Origin: a virus
Virus record (IMG/VR): IMGVR_UViG_3300030117_006323
Span: 27,171 to 91,170 of that record
Direction: 5' to 3' (one strand)
DNA: 64,000 nt
Part shown: piece by piece, positions 1 to 13,700 of the stretch
How the letters are laid out: every line of letters begins with the position of its first letter
Numbering within the stretch: the stretch's first letter is position 1
Made by a program: the position numbers and the translations under genes
The notes under the pieces: generated by a model
Databases searched by the model: none
Seen by the model: only the letters and a program-made list of their open reading frames with translations
What the model was told of the DNA's origin: nothing

Positions 1-38
1 TCAATCAGTAATCTTTTGGCTCGATTTACGATGGGCAT
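1..38 (-). CDS. Start of an unidentified downstream tail gene (partial)
   Basis: Only the first 12 codons lie in the window; they read MPIVNRAKRLLI. The ATG overlaps the stop of the preceding hub-like gene as TAATG. A strong GGAGG Shine-Dalgarno sits 9 nt upstream, so the start is well supported. Position after the adhesin and hub genes suggests another tail-tip or baseplate component, but too little is present to name a function. Confidence 0.6.
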   Translation of the reverse strand, partial: MPIVNRAKRLLI

Positions 39-1756
39 TACGCAATACCTCCTTGTTTGACATTTATTGATTTAGATGACCCAATCTCTTCTGCTATTGT
101 GTTGAGGCCATGTGGCTTAGTTGGGATGGAGCATTGGAATCCTGAACCTCCAGAAGGGGATACAGCATGTTGAGTTAGATTGGCACCTAAAGTGTAGAGC
201 GTACCAGCGACAGTAATTACTGCTTTCTCAACTGCACCGGAGCCATCCACATCTTTCACTTTGACTTGCATTTTAGTGGAACTAGAGGCGGCGTTTGTCA
301 ATGTGATAACATCATTTACAGAATAACCAGACCCACCTGCTGTGATTGTAATTAAACCACAACCGCCTTCGGGTGGTGTTGCTATGTAGATATTTTTCCT
401 CCCGATAACTGACCTTGTGCCACTTCCAATCAATTTCTTCCGATTAGATACTAATCTCCCTGAAGCGAGGATATATACACCAGTAAATATGTTACCGTCG
501 AAAGATAAAACTTCTTGAGAAGTACCTGAAGTCACATCTTCAATTAACTTTTCATCATTAAATACACCATCTTCTATGAATTGATTATACATTTCATGTG
601 TTGAAAAACCATCTGTAATAACAAGGTCTGTTGTCCGGTTTTTTAACTTATGTGTCACTTTAGAGACCATTTTTGTTTGGTTGTTTATTTTAATTAAATC
701 ACCTGCGTTTAGCGATTGGTTGTCTATTGAATTCGTGACTATGACTGATGATTCACTCTTATTATTTTGCGATAAAATTTCTCTACCAATTCGTCGTGCT
801 GATGACATATTTTTGATGGTCGGGTCCACAATAATACCTCCATCTTTTGTCGAAGTAGAGCCATCTCTATTGTATTGATTAACCGGATTGCTAACTGTTG
901 ATTGTACATTGAAATTTAAACCCCTCTGTTTACCTACAATGGTCACACGGTCCATAGAAGGGGTTTTGTGAACTTGCTGTATTCTTGCATCCAAAATGTT
1001 CAAAGTTTTAGGCTCTTCTCCAGATTGAATTTTAGTATATGACAGATTACCAAATTTATCGTGTTTGACCATTCTCTTGTCATGCTTTCCGATAAAACGT
1101 AAAGCCGATATGAGATTGGTTTTGTAAAAATCATGGGCCAAGAAAGTTTGACTGTGGCTAATTTTCTCTTGGATTACAGCGTAAGGTGTTGTTTTACGTG
1201 AGAGATTGATTGAAGTTAAAACGTCATCAATAGCGGTGACTGCTAATTTCATAGCAAGGTCAGTAGTTCTGAGACCTACATCTATCTCATGCCCTAAACG
1301 GACAGAGCCTTCTTCAAAACCAATTGTCTGCAATGTCTGCCCTTTCATATTGGGTAGAGTCAATCGGCTCCCGAGGTTGGTGGATTCGACAGAATCAGCG
1401 ACGATTCTTTCGCTGTAATCTTCAGAACCATACATCACAACAGGCAAAGTGGCACCAGTGCTCAATTTCTCCCCTGCGAAATATACATCGCCTTCATAGA
1501 AATGACCGGGTTTTTGTGTGTGTACTAAGCGGACAGCGCTTTCCTCTTCGACGACTTGATAAGTGCGCTCTGAGGCTACTTGGAATGAATTCTTCGCAGC
1601 AGGTGTAACAGCCATCTTTTGGCTAGAATTACCAGTCGCGTAGATGGCGTGATGTACACAGTTATCTACGAACACGGGAGTGCGGGCTACCTTCATGATA
1701 GTAGGTTGGTCGGCATCCGACCTCCCAGTTCTCCCGTTTGACACTACGTTGCCCAT
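38..1756 (-). CDS. Baseplate/tail hub-like protein
   Basis: This 572-aa protein follows the giant adhesin gene. The frame is open further upstream to 1918, but that would overlap the adhesin by 158 nt. The ATG at 1756 has GGAG 9 nt before it and lies 4 nt after the adhesin stop, so I take it as the start. The middle (motifs such as DRVTIVGKQRG, ARRIGREILSQ, NAGDLIKINN, VSKVTHKL) resembles the layout of phage hub proteins of the gpD/gp27 type, in which a pair of beta domains forms the tail-tip ring. The C-terminal 110 residues hold a glycine-rich module (GGSGYSVNDVITLT) of a kind common in phage tail-tip proteins. The hub assignment is an inference from pattern and position; a second receptor-binding protein is possible. 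Confidence 0.45.
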   Translation of the reverse strand: MGNVVSNGRTGRSDADQPTIMKVARTPVFVDNCVHHAIYATGNSSQKMAVTPAAKNSFQVASERTYQVVEEESAVRLVHTQKPGHFYEGDVYFAGEKLSTGATLPVVMYGSEDYSERIVADSVESTNLGSRLTLPNMKGQTLQTIGFEEGSVRLGHEIDVGLRTTDLAMKLAVTAIDDVLTSINLSRKTTPYAVIQEKISHSQTFLAHDFYKTNLISALRFIGKHDKRMVKHDKFGNLSYTKIQSGEEPKTLNILDARIQQVHKTPSMDRVTIVGKQRGLNFNVQSTVSNPVNQYNRDGSTSTKDGGIIVDPTIKNMSSARRIGREILSQNNKSESSVIVTNSIDNQSLNAGDLIKINNQTKMVSKVTHKLKNRTTDLVITDGFSTHEMYNQFIEDGVFNDEKLIEDVTSGTSQEVLSFDGNIFTGVYILASGRLVSNRKKLIGSGTRSVIGRKNIYIATPPEGGCGLITITAGGSGYSVNDVITLTNAASSSTKMQVKVKDVDGSGAVEKAVITVAGTLYTLGANLTQHAVSPSGGSGFQCSIPTKPHGLNTIAEEIGSSKSINVKQGGIA

Positions 1757-1760
1757 TGTA

Positions 1761-4700
1761 TCACTCTCCGCTGTGGTCTCCTGTGTTATAAGATGCAGTC
1801 CCTTCTTCACCCTTAGCGTGTAGAGTTTGGCTGTGTCTAGGTTGAACACTGTAATCTCTACGTGTGATGCTAGAACCATCGGCATCTGTCGAGTAGAATC
1901 GTCGCCGTGGAGCGTCACTACGGAAATGCTCTAGTGTGTTTTCTGTGATAAGAATACGCGCTACTGTTTTGTCAAGAGCCACGCTGTAACCACTCACATC
2001 AGCACCGGGGATATTGGGGCCACTCGATAGACTGAGAGTTGGGGCAGCCGAATCAATTGTGTAAGATGGTGAATAGGGTGGGCTGACTGGTGTAACAGTA
2101 CCTGTGCGAGCATTCGGCATATCATAATTGAACAGACCGTATTTACCACCAGATGTTGAACGATAAGCATCATTCCCATCTTGGGGTGTGCTACTCTTTG
2201 TGACAGAATCAGCCCGGAATATTTCTACGTGTCTGTTGTCTAACACTCGGCTTGGCCTCAATAGGAATCTCACCGTCTTGTCAAAGTAATTCATCTGTGT
2301 CCCAGATACCGCATTGTGTGTACCTGCTGTGCTACTTACTACAGGTCCATCTTGATACGGGTTAGAAGGATTCCATGATTTGAATGTGGATGTGCTGCCA
2401 ATGCCGTATTTTGAAGCAAGATATGCTTCGACTTGTTCAATTTCAGTTGTGGATAGAGCGCGATTGTATTGAATGATTTCAGCCATATCGCCATTCAATT
2501 GATATGACGATGTAGCATTCGTTCCTAATTGCGATGCATCTGCTGTAGATTTGTAGAAGTTGGCGCTTTGTGTACCAACTTGTACGCCATCTACTCTGAA
2601 TAATTGTGTAGCAGATGCGCCAGCCCCATTTCCTCCACTCACTTGACCGACTAGTATGGAAGGTACTCCGCTAGTAGAAGCACTGTCACCACTTGCCGAC
2701 AATGCCTTCCAAGAAGAGTCAGCGCCCACCCAGAATTCCCAATTGTTATTGCCGCCAGTATTTCTCATATCAGCGTAGAAGTTGAAGCCAGAGCGAGTAA
2801 CTGGACTACTACTTCGGCTGTCAATAATTGCTTCAATGGCGTCAGTGTCGGAACTTACGGCTGTAACAATGAAAACAGTGAATTCGTTAGTATTCAAACC
2901 AGCGTCAAAGTTGAGTGCGAGTTTATCTGAACCGTCGAAATTGACTACAGGCTTGCTGTTGAAATCTGAATCAGATGCTACATACGAAGGTTGTAAACTG
3001 CTAGTTGATTGTGTGAAGTGTCTTGAATTGCCGGACAAATCGTCCCATTGTGTCACCGCTGCTCCGCCAGCCAAATCGAGAGAATCAGATTTTAGCCACA
3101 ATGCCAAGCCACTCAACGGCATTTGTTGCCCCCAACCTGAGTCATCGAATGGTTGAGCGTAGTTACGAACTTCCAACACATACGTTCCACCCAGTGGCCA
3201 CATAGCATGCGCGTTGGATAAACGGACAACCGCAGCATCTGGCTGTGTAGCCCATGTAGGAGTGGTGAGGTCGAAGTGAGTCAATGTTGTACTACCTGCA
3301 TTGAATGCTCCTCTTAGCGAGAGTCGTTGCCCGACCTCCTTGTCTGTGTGTAGGCTATGTGCTTGCGTGGACATGGCGATATGGTCAGTTTCTTGGCCAC
3401 CCGAAATCGCTTCAATAGTTTCAACATCCAAACCAATACGAGGGGCGCTTCTAGACATTGGGTCAGCCAATGTGACACCGCCAATAGTGAATGTACCTGA
3501 GACAGTTTCGACCTTTTCGCTAACGTTTGCTTCCGGCTTGAGTAAACCATCTTGGGCTACACCTAATCTAGCGCTGATACCTCTAGGTATTTCTGTTGAT
3601 GCAGGTGCCGAATTAGCAGGTCTGAGATAACCAGTAGTGAAGGGAGGTTCGGCTGTGCTATGTGATAGAACTAGACCTGCTGGTAGTAAATCTTCAGAGA
3701 TGTCATGCAACAAACTCTCATTGAATACAGTTGGCCAACGCATGCCCCGGCCATCACCACGGTCTCCAATACGTTGCGCTCTCTTTGGATTGAACCAATC
3801 AACCCGGGTCATATCTGAATTGTTAGTTGAATTGGTTGTTCCTTCTTGCTCTGTTTTGTAAGAAGCGCCGTCATCATGCCATAAGTCAGTTGCACTTGGT
3901 TTGAGATTAGCATAGGCGTCGTCGGTGTATGCTTCTTCTGGGTCCCAAGCCGGACGAATTCCGAACCCACGTGCAGGGAATCTACGGACATCTTCACCGC
4001 GAGTGTTACCCCACCAATCGACAAGATAGAATCTGTGGGCTTCTGCAATTTCATCAATGCCTAGTCCAGAATCATCGCCGGGATATTTTTTGCGGACAGT
4101 AGATGCATTTCTGACTGTTCTAGTAGGACAACCGAAAGGTCGTGTCATACGCCTACCGTGACTGTATCTCACTTGACGCATTGTCTGGTCATTACCAAGC
4201 ATAGCGGTGGCTTGTGTTTGCCTTTCTAAGATGCCAGCGTTAGTGGCATTCCAAACGATGTCCGCAGCCCCACTTAAGCCAGCGTCTGCGTTTTCTTTCC
4301 AACCACCCGAAGCCTGAGTCCGGCTGTCTTGAGCGACAAACGGGCCATGGGAGTATCCTGTCATATTGTACTCGGCTGAAGAACTGTGCCCGCCTGTGAA
4401 AGAGGTGTGTGTTGTGTTGTCCAATGTTGATACAATGACAGTATTACCCGCAGAACCAGCGACATTTTGAGTGAACGTCAGAGTGCCAGCCCCATCATCA
4501 GCGACTAAGATTTTGCCATTATGACCAGATGCATGTTCAACAGCGCCCTTCAGAGAAGTAGCATTTGCGGCAGCGCCTCCATTGGCGTCGAATTGATTTG
4601 AAGCAAACGCCGCTGTGTTTTTGGCTGTGTATGTTTTGGTCGTCCCGTCTGTTGAGATGAGGATGATTGTTCTGTCTGTAGTCGGGTCACCTGTGAATGT

Positions 4701-7700
4701 GATACTGGCTGTTGCCGCTGTCTCTTCTACTTCATCTATGCCACGAATACCGGGTGACCAACGAGGTCGATTAAAAGGCGGACGGACGGCGAATCTATAA
4801 CCAAAGCAATATTGACGGTCATGCTCTAAAGTGGATAGCAAAGTGTGTGTGCCTGAGAATTGTGTGACAGTAGTGTTGGCCAAGTTAGACACTATCAAAG
4901 ATTGATTCTTTACTTCTGAAGGAGTATCCGTCAAAGTCAATACACCCGAGGCTCTTGTTACATCAATCTCGCCGTTGTGCCCAGAAGCGTGCTTAATTGC
5001 CAATAACAATGATTCGGCGACATCAGCATTGGTGTTATCAACACTAAACTGATTCGATGTTATCGTGGCGCTACCTGATACCGCAGTGTATGTTTTGGTT
5101 GTTTTCGCTGCTGACGTAATTACAATTGTGTTACCAGCACTAGGTTTACTGGCTCCTATGTTAATCGAAGCGAGTAGCAACTGGTCAATACCTCCAGTCG
5201 ATGTATCATACGAATATGGAGTACATTCCATCCCGTAATCATTGTCACCCCAACCTGCCTTGATGTACCCATAGCCATCTAATCTGCTACCAGCAGGGCC
5301 ACCACGACTACCACCGGGCCAGAACCCAACGTATTGCCTTGAGCCATCTCCTTGGTGGTTAGTCAAATCACTAGCATTTTGTGCGGTACCATCGCTTGCA
5401 GGTGCTTGTCCTTTCATATCAAACGAGAATGGCCCCTTACTGATACTGTAAAGGAAATCGTGATAATGGATTGTCTCAAAATGTTCTGGGATGTGATTGA
5501 GCCCTTTCTTATCTTGCGGTGTATCAGCGGCCCCTGTGTTCGTGTAGAAGGTGCGTCCTGTGTCACTGTAGAAAGTGTAAGGACGGCCTAAATTTGGATG
5601 CCAGAGGCACAAGAAAGCATCTGCTTGATGCAAACTGTTAGTGTCTCTGCTACCGTGGTATGTTTGGGGTAGAACACGAGTAATAGCACTGGTTGTAGAT
5701 GCTTGGAAAATTGAACCTGCCGGAGTAGTATCGTAAGGCCGTGAAAGACGTAGGATTTCGGCTGCCGCCAATTTAGTCCAAAACGCAGGAGTCACAGCAA
5801 TGACATTCTCAAATTTAGTCGGACCTACTTCCAATGAATGGCTTTTCGTGCCAGTTCGATGTGTGTAAGTAGCCGTTTGTCGGGACCCTTCGTTGTCAAT
5901 GTATTCTAGAACTTCCCCATAGAAGGAATCTACTGGGAATAATTCGTTATTATCTACGGTGATAGTTCGGTTTGTCGAACTCAAAGACAGTACAACACAA
6001 TGTGGGTTTAGGCTACGGGCACGGAAATGGTTTTCGTAGATGTCAGGATAAATTGAGGGATAGCCCGCCAATGTAATTTGACATCCGACAGCCCCGTAAG
6101 TTGCTCTACAAAATTGATAATAGTCATCTGGCTTATGCCATTCATTGAACACATAACCAGACGCTATACTACTAGTCGGTTTGGAACGATGGAGAATAGC
6201 CCACCATGGCACAGTAAGAGTGTAACCGGGAGTTGCTCTTTCAAATGTTCCCGGTCGATAAGGCAAACTCCGCCTACTGAATGGTGGAGAAGTATTTTCG
6301 TTGACTCCAATTGGATTATACAGACCTAATGTAGGGATGTTTGTGAATTGACTGCCGGGGTCAGGGTCTAAATCTAGCATGACCTCATTGATGAAAATTT
6401 CACATCCTCGCGTATCTGCCATTGTTGCTTCTGCCAACAACAAACCAACAGCCCCTGTCGAACCCGCTGCATCATGCTCTAATCCGATGACCAAATTGAC
6501 TTGTTGCCCGGTCAACTCAACAGCCGAACCATCAGGTAAAGCAGTAGCCGCTCCATTTCGATGGAATCCGCTAAATTGTTGTTTGTGCAAATTAGGCTGT
6601 ATGATAATTTGGTAGGCTCCGACTTCAATGGGGTCAGGGAAATGTGGTTTGAGACTGTAAGTCCCAGCCGCTTCTAGATAGATAATGTGTTTACCAGCCG
6701 CATTGGCAGTACCTGCTGCTCCTTTAGAGGCAGCAATGCCGTATCCATCATAAGCAACTTTTGTCTCTGTGAGTAAGGTAAACGCACCACCGTGAATATC
6801 ACTTGGGCGCAAAGCACTGCTTGGAGTGGAGAACCAAACCAGTGGGTCTCTTACAGGTATGTTTGTAATGGCCAATGAAGTATCATCATCAATTGCTGTT
6901 TTGCTTGAAGAGCGGCAACCATAGTGGAGATTGAATGCTCTCTCATAAGCAGGGTGGGAGAAATGTCCGGGCATAACCATCATACTTGGAGTGACATAAT
7001 GATGGCCCATGCGGGGAATAGGCATTGGTGTAAGTTTTGGTTTAGTCAGAAGAGTCACTGGATTAGTCTCTGTCCAATCTAATCGTTTAGCGTCAGGGCT
7101 GTTTCCTGAAATTTCACTGTGGTCACGTAAACGTCGAGCAGCGAAAAACCGATTAGAGCCCGCTGGAATATACCACGAAGGTTTGATGACTAAGCCTGTT
7201 TTACCGCTGATGAAGGTACTGAAATCTGGGTCGAAAACTACACCTGTGAAATTAGCACTTGAAATATTGGTGTATGAAAATAAAGCACCTTGACCTGTAG
7301 CATCTTCTACTCTAGCGAACCATCTACCATCAGCCGTTTTCTCGCTGTCAATTTTCCAAACAGCCGCATTTGGAGATGAGCCCGCTGTAACCGTGTTAGT
7401 TCCACTGGAAGAGAAGGTTAGTGGGTCGGATACAATAGAGCCAGAAGAAATTGCAGTAGGATTTCTACTTGAGCCAGTATGCCCCATCTTGGTAACATGG
7501 AAGAACAAAGTGCGGTCATGTTGTTCATACGCAGTTTCTAATGGGTTACCATCAGTATGGTCATCCCAACCTTTGCTGTGTTGGTCAGGGAAAGCCAGTC
7601 TTGTTTCACCTGCTGTTAAAGAAGAGTCGTCAGCATCTTGGGAAATATGTTCCCAACCTTTGTTTTCCCAAGTAGGCCATCCTCTCGGTCCTTTAGCCGA

Positions 7701-10700
7701 ATCCGTGAAAGTATCTGTAATACCTTGGACGGGTTGAGCAGGATGCATCATGCCTCCACTGCCTAGAGTTTCATTTTGGTAAGACTGGATTCGGTCAAAC
7801 CCACTACGAACAATGATGTTACCCGGTATTGTATCGGGGTCAGGCAAACGAATTCGCATGTTGGGTGCTAAACCACTGTTAGCCAATGTCGGTGAAAGCC
7901 CTTCTGAAGAACGGTCGCTGACTAATTCAAAATCACGGATAATTGTACCAAACGGAGACCCTCCTTCAATCACATGAATTTGACCTGTGTCGTCCATTAC
8001 TTCTACACTTTCAAATTGAGTTTCTTCATTTGGAATAGTCAATACATTTTGCAACTCACTACCTACGGGTTGCTCTGCCAATTGAGGATGTGACAATTCT
8101 TGGGCTTGAATGATTGGGAACATGGCACTGTTAGTTGATTCAAAGGAGAAGCGGCAATTGCCGTAAATGGTTTCACCCATTGTGTAAGCATTGACACCCG
8201 ACACTCTCGTAGTGAAAGGTACTGCTCCAAGCCCACGAGCATTGCAAGCAGGCATAGTAAGATTTCCACCATCCATACGTTTCCATACAATGTGCTCAAT
8301 CGTGAAGTTACGGGCCGGAGAGCGAGCCGCCCAATAATTCCAAGGCTCCAAATCATCAGGCGGAGTGGCTGTTGTCCCTGATACATTACAATTTACAGAG
8401 AGGCTGTTTTTATCTGCATGTAAGCGATTACTGTAAACGCTGCTTTCATCCCAAAATAAATCGCCTGTCGGTACTGCACAAGATGTCAATAACGACATCT
8501 GGCTCGCTGCTGTGACACGACTGTGCCAATGTGATTCAGTACCTACGTTATTGTAACTAGCCGTGTTGGTGGGTTGTGTTTGCCCTGTGACAATTTGTGC
8601 CTCTACGTTAGGACCGGCGTTAGCAGGGGCCACATAACGGTCTAGGTTGAATACTTGGTCTGCCACTGCAATAGTACCACCAAACTCTTGAGTGTTCGAT
8701 ACACCACTCTTCACTTGTGCTGCATATAACCAATCGCCTACACCCTTGGTACCATCTCTATCTGCTTTAGCAATCAACGCCAACTCTGATTCATACGTGA
8801 CAGCCACTAAATGGCGAGGCGAAAGTCCTTGTGGGCAAACTGAATTGTATGTGTAATTCATAGTGCCTGATTCTCTGGATACAGGGATGACCGAACCTTG
8901 GCAAGTCGATGAAGCACCGTAAGGCGAGAAGCCCAAATATGGATGCCATGCACCCAAACCGGCTGCGTAAACCGCAGTAGATGCATCATCAGGATTTCTG
9001 AGGTCTAAACTGTTGAGGTAAGAATATCGTTCTCCGTGCCAACCGATTGCTCCGACCGCGCGAGTTCGGTCAATTGCATCCATCAATCCATTGAAATGAA
9101 CTTGGCACATGTGATTTTGACTATTTGCTCCACTATTGGTTCTACCATTGTTGAAAATATGGGCACCTGCTTTTGTCCAAATGTAAACAGTTGCCTCAGC
9201 CTTAACCGCATTTACAGTAGAAGCAGTTGCTGCTGTGGCAGTATCTACAACACTTTCCTCCAGTTGTTTTGTGCCACCACGATTAACATCCAATGTCACT
9301 TGGAGATGGCCGGGGTTAGGCACAGTCATAGTATGGTACGGGGCATAAACAGCAGTAGCGCCTACACTATACGAAGCGACTCTTGCGGCACCGGAGCCAT
9401 TGTCATTGCCACCTATTCCTACTCTCAACCAACCATAACGAGGTAATGGGGGTAAATCTGCTCCGTATGGATTCAGAAGGTTCAATCTGTAATTTGTCCC
9501 ACTACCTCCAATCTGTTCATAGAAATCTGGGTTCCCACCTTCGCCAGCCATTTCCATTGCTGTGAATGCCTGCCAACCATAACGGTCTTGTTTGTGCCCT
9601 GTTTGGAAAGATGGTAAAAACGTACCACCGATTGCTTTCAATGGGTCTCGGCCCGGCCATTCGTTGATTGAACAAGATAGAACAGCGGCCAACTCTTCTG
9701 CATTTTGTACTCTTGTGGCGTCTACAATGACGAACTCTTCGGTAGAGTATGCACTTGTTGCACCATAGGAAGCAGCCAACAAACCGCTTACACGGAATGC
9801 ACTAGGGTGTGATTTTGCAGTTCCATTGTGTGTCACTGTCCCGCTGTCTTTGTAATGAGGTGCATTGATGAGTACGTGTCTATCAAGGAAATGCCCACCG
9901 GGATGATACCCTCCATCCATGTGCCAGATAAAACCTGCATGCCGTAGTGAACTACCGATTAAAGAAGTGGGAGCGTAATCAAATGGGTGGGCGTATGGTG
10001 GCGGTGCATAACTGCCACTAGTGAAATGAGAACCGTAATACAATCCATCGTAAGGAGTTTGGTCGTATCCATGCACTGAAGCAGCAGACCGAACATTCGG
10101 TTTTCCTTGTGCAGGTTCCCAATTGTCAACATAATTCCAACCTTTTGCATTTCCAATTTGGAAATTAGCAGAAGGAGGTGTCAAAGTACCACCGCTGTGA
10201 CGCCCATTAACATCACCGCTGGTCAAAGTGTTTGGTGTGAATTCACCAGCAGCACCTGACAATGTCTTAACTGTGTCTTTGCCTAAATTTGGTTGAATTG
10301 CTGCATTGTTGTGAGGGAAGGCTTGACCGGGGCCGAACACAATGTAAGTTGTTTTTCCACTGCTAGATGCATCGTGGCTGTACCTAGAATGAGAATGTGC
10401 AAATCTTAGAATCACAGGGCTGGGTATTGTGACCTTTGTGATATTGGCTCCTGCCCCGTATCCGTAATCAGAGTCCGAAGCCATGCCTGTTGTACCTGTT
10501 CTTGAGTTGTTACCCGCATCTAAATCGGGAGACAGAATACCATCTTGATTGTAGAAAGGTGGATTGTTTTCACCCTTGTGGTTATCGAGATAAGGTGTCC
10601 CGGGGAACATAGCCAACATGGCCGCACAATCTACCAAACAATAGGAAGTAGATTTCTCCCCGATATTTTGTAGCCCCGCGCTACCTGTCGGCCCCTCTGA

Positions 10701-13700
10701 ATACGGATGAGTGTAGAAATCACTGTAATCATTCTGTGTGCCGTCATTGACATCCATAACTACACCACTGAATCCACCACCGAAATAGACAGGGACGCTG
10801 TGGTCAGGGCTATCTCGCCCGCCCCTGAAGTAAACTAGAGGTTCACCGTATGAATTACCGGACCTTCTTATCCCATCGAATGCAATTGTATCTGCAACAG
10901 AGCCGTAAGTCGAAATGACACAATCGTTGTTTGCGGTTTCAAAGGCTTCAATATTCGCCTCAAAGTTATCAGATACAGCACCACCTGTTGCGCGTGATTT
11001 CCACATTAGGAATAATTCCGGGTCTGTGGCATTTCGTGTACTTTCAGCAATAACCCAATCCTTATCGTTTAGCCAATATCTACGGCGCTCACCCCAAGAA
11101 TCAGCATTAGCGGAAGCAGGAATAGCCATGTGCCAAAGATAACCTGTGCCACTGGCTGCTCCAACTTTGATTGTCCGTGGATTAGAACTGGTATCAATTG
11201 TCGTAGAATCGCCGTCAATCAGTGCAGTTCGATTTTCAATCATAGGCAAGATGTAATCTCCGGGCTTGTCCACATAACGTGCTCCTCGTAGATTCTGCCT
11301 CCATGTGGTCACATCAACAGCATTGTTCATCGTATCGACTAAAATGGGTGTGGCTGTATTCGCGTTGGTTCCTCTCGATTTGGTACGGAGGTGTAATACT
11401 GTCTCAGGTAAATACCCACATGCAGTACGCTCACCGGCTGTCAATTGATTAACTGACATAATTGCAGCATTTGTGCTACCACTGATACCCCAGTCTTTGG
11501 ATAGTGAAGATTCAAACAAACAACGCAGTGGTGTAATATCGTGGTTTTGGCTATGTGCGCGCACACGGATGGCACCCGCATCCACGCCCCACTCACCGAG
11601 TGTGCGACCATCTGCTGCTCTCATATTGGTACAATCAAATGTTGTGGCACTATCAGAATTAGGGTCATCCATATTGATAGCGAAATTAACAGCCGCTGCT
11701 ATGACCTCATCTGTAAGTAATGTGGTCCACCCAATCCGAGGGCTGATAATCAAACCACTATCACCGTTCGGTAAAGCAGTATTCCCGGTTACACCGTAGA
11801 ACTTGTGTGTCCCACTTTTACTACTATGAGTACGACCTGTGTAAGAAAACGTCAATCCAGTTTCCGCTGCTGTTCCGGGTTTACTGGTTTGGAAAACACC
11901 GGCATCGGGGAATCCTAGATAGCCCAAAATATCATCGTGGCTGTGGGTGCCACCACTATGATATGGGTCTGGTAATTCGATTGTCACTGTTGTTCCGCTA
12001 ACACTGACGTTATCAATTTCAATTCCTACATTCGGGCAAGGGAATGGTTGCCATTTGTTCCCAACCCAAGTCGCAGTGCCTACCATAGACTCTGTTTCCA
12101 ACAATCGCCCTGTGGCTTCTCCAATGCCCCACATGTGTTTCCCGATTGTGAATCCACCTGACCCACAATCACGGTCATCGAACCAAATACACACTTCTTG
12201 GTCGATTGTAGGAGGTAGTGTACTGTTGTCGTAGGAGAAAGATTCGCCGAATTCAGAATAAATAAAGCGCAATGTGTGGGCTCGCCCAAGATGGTCAGTC
12301 AAACGAAGACCATACAATTGATTGCCAATAGCATCATCTTGTATTTCAGCAGAAGGAACATGTCCTTTCTCCACACCTGTATCATCAGGTGTAGTGTAAT
12401 CTACTTCTGTCAAAGTGCCATTTTTACCATAAGCATGTAAGTATCGAGTATTACCTTCTTTGCCCATGCCCCAAGGTCCTGCTCTAGGGCTAAACCCGGG
12501 CACACCAGAAGCAACTAAACCACCAAAATTGATGCGTGCTTGGGCTCTAGTTCCTAGCCGTAACCCTTGTGTCAACACAGAATCCGGGCTTTGGCTTTCA
12601 TAGGAATCTTGGTAAACAGTGTTCTTGGAATAACCACTAACACCCATGTTGTTCGCATTGGTGATAGCCGCATCTGTTTTTGAGCCATAATTCAGATTGT
12701 TCATGAATACATCTTCTGGCTCTTCTGGAGGTAGATATTCATTGAGAGTTGTAATCGGAGCAAAGGGCCTGCCATCTTTGTTGATAGGCATAGGTGCTGG
12801 ATGCATATTTTCCATTAACACTTCATCCGGTCGGCACCAGAAATTACGGAATCGGCCACCATGTCCAATCAAGAATTTCGGTCGATAGGTACTCTGACCT
12901 TTGGAATTGTCTAACCATAGGCAGAAATTGCGCCCACTAGCACCGGGGACTGTACTATGGATGACAATGCTGAACCCTTCGTTTCCGTTTCCTTCAGCAT
13001 CTTCTACTACACGGCCTAAGTGAGCACGCACATAACCCATGTGTGACCCTCTATCGTGACTAGCAAATGCTTTGTCGATGTCCCAAAATGGAGCAGGGTC
13101 GTGTGTGCTACCCGTAGGAGAGAAATCGGCAGACAAGTGGGGTGCACTTGCATCAATCAAAGAGGGCTTGATGTTATCTCTCGGACCTTGAAGCACTTTG
13201 GAATGGCCGCCATCTTGGAAGATGCCGACTTTTTCTAAGCCCAATCGAGCGCTTTCACTTGGGTATTGGTTGGCAGGTCGGCGTGCATGAGTCCTCCCTT
13301 TAGGTGCTCCCGCTTGATTGATTAGACGGACGACTTCTTGAGCCGCCGCTTGGATGTCCGTCACACCTTCCTTCACGCCAACTTCACCGAGGTCGATGGT
13401 CAGTCTTCGGACAAAATCCATTTGTGTCCAGTGGGATAGATGTTGCAAACGTGCCTCTTTGTGTGAGGTCAAATCTAGTGTTTCAGTTCTCTTGCCTTTG
13501 AGGCACAAGAATGCAGGTATAGCACGAGTCCCCTCCGGTGTATCAAAGAATGTGGCGTATTCTGCTTCGACTGCTTCACCAAGTGCTTGGAAGTGCCGAT
13601 GTTTGAGAACAGCACTAGATGGACAACATGTCTCTTCATGTGTCCTAGGGGGTGAGCCGTCACCTACACAACCCCCTGCTTGAGGATGGTGGCCGTGGTC

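Noticed and set aside
1757-1918. Longer form of the hub-like protein starting at 1918
   Set aside because: It would overlap the adhesin by 158 nt; the ATG at 1756 has a good ribosome site and normal spacing.
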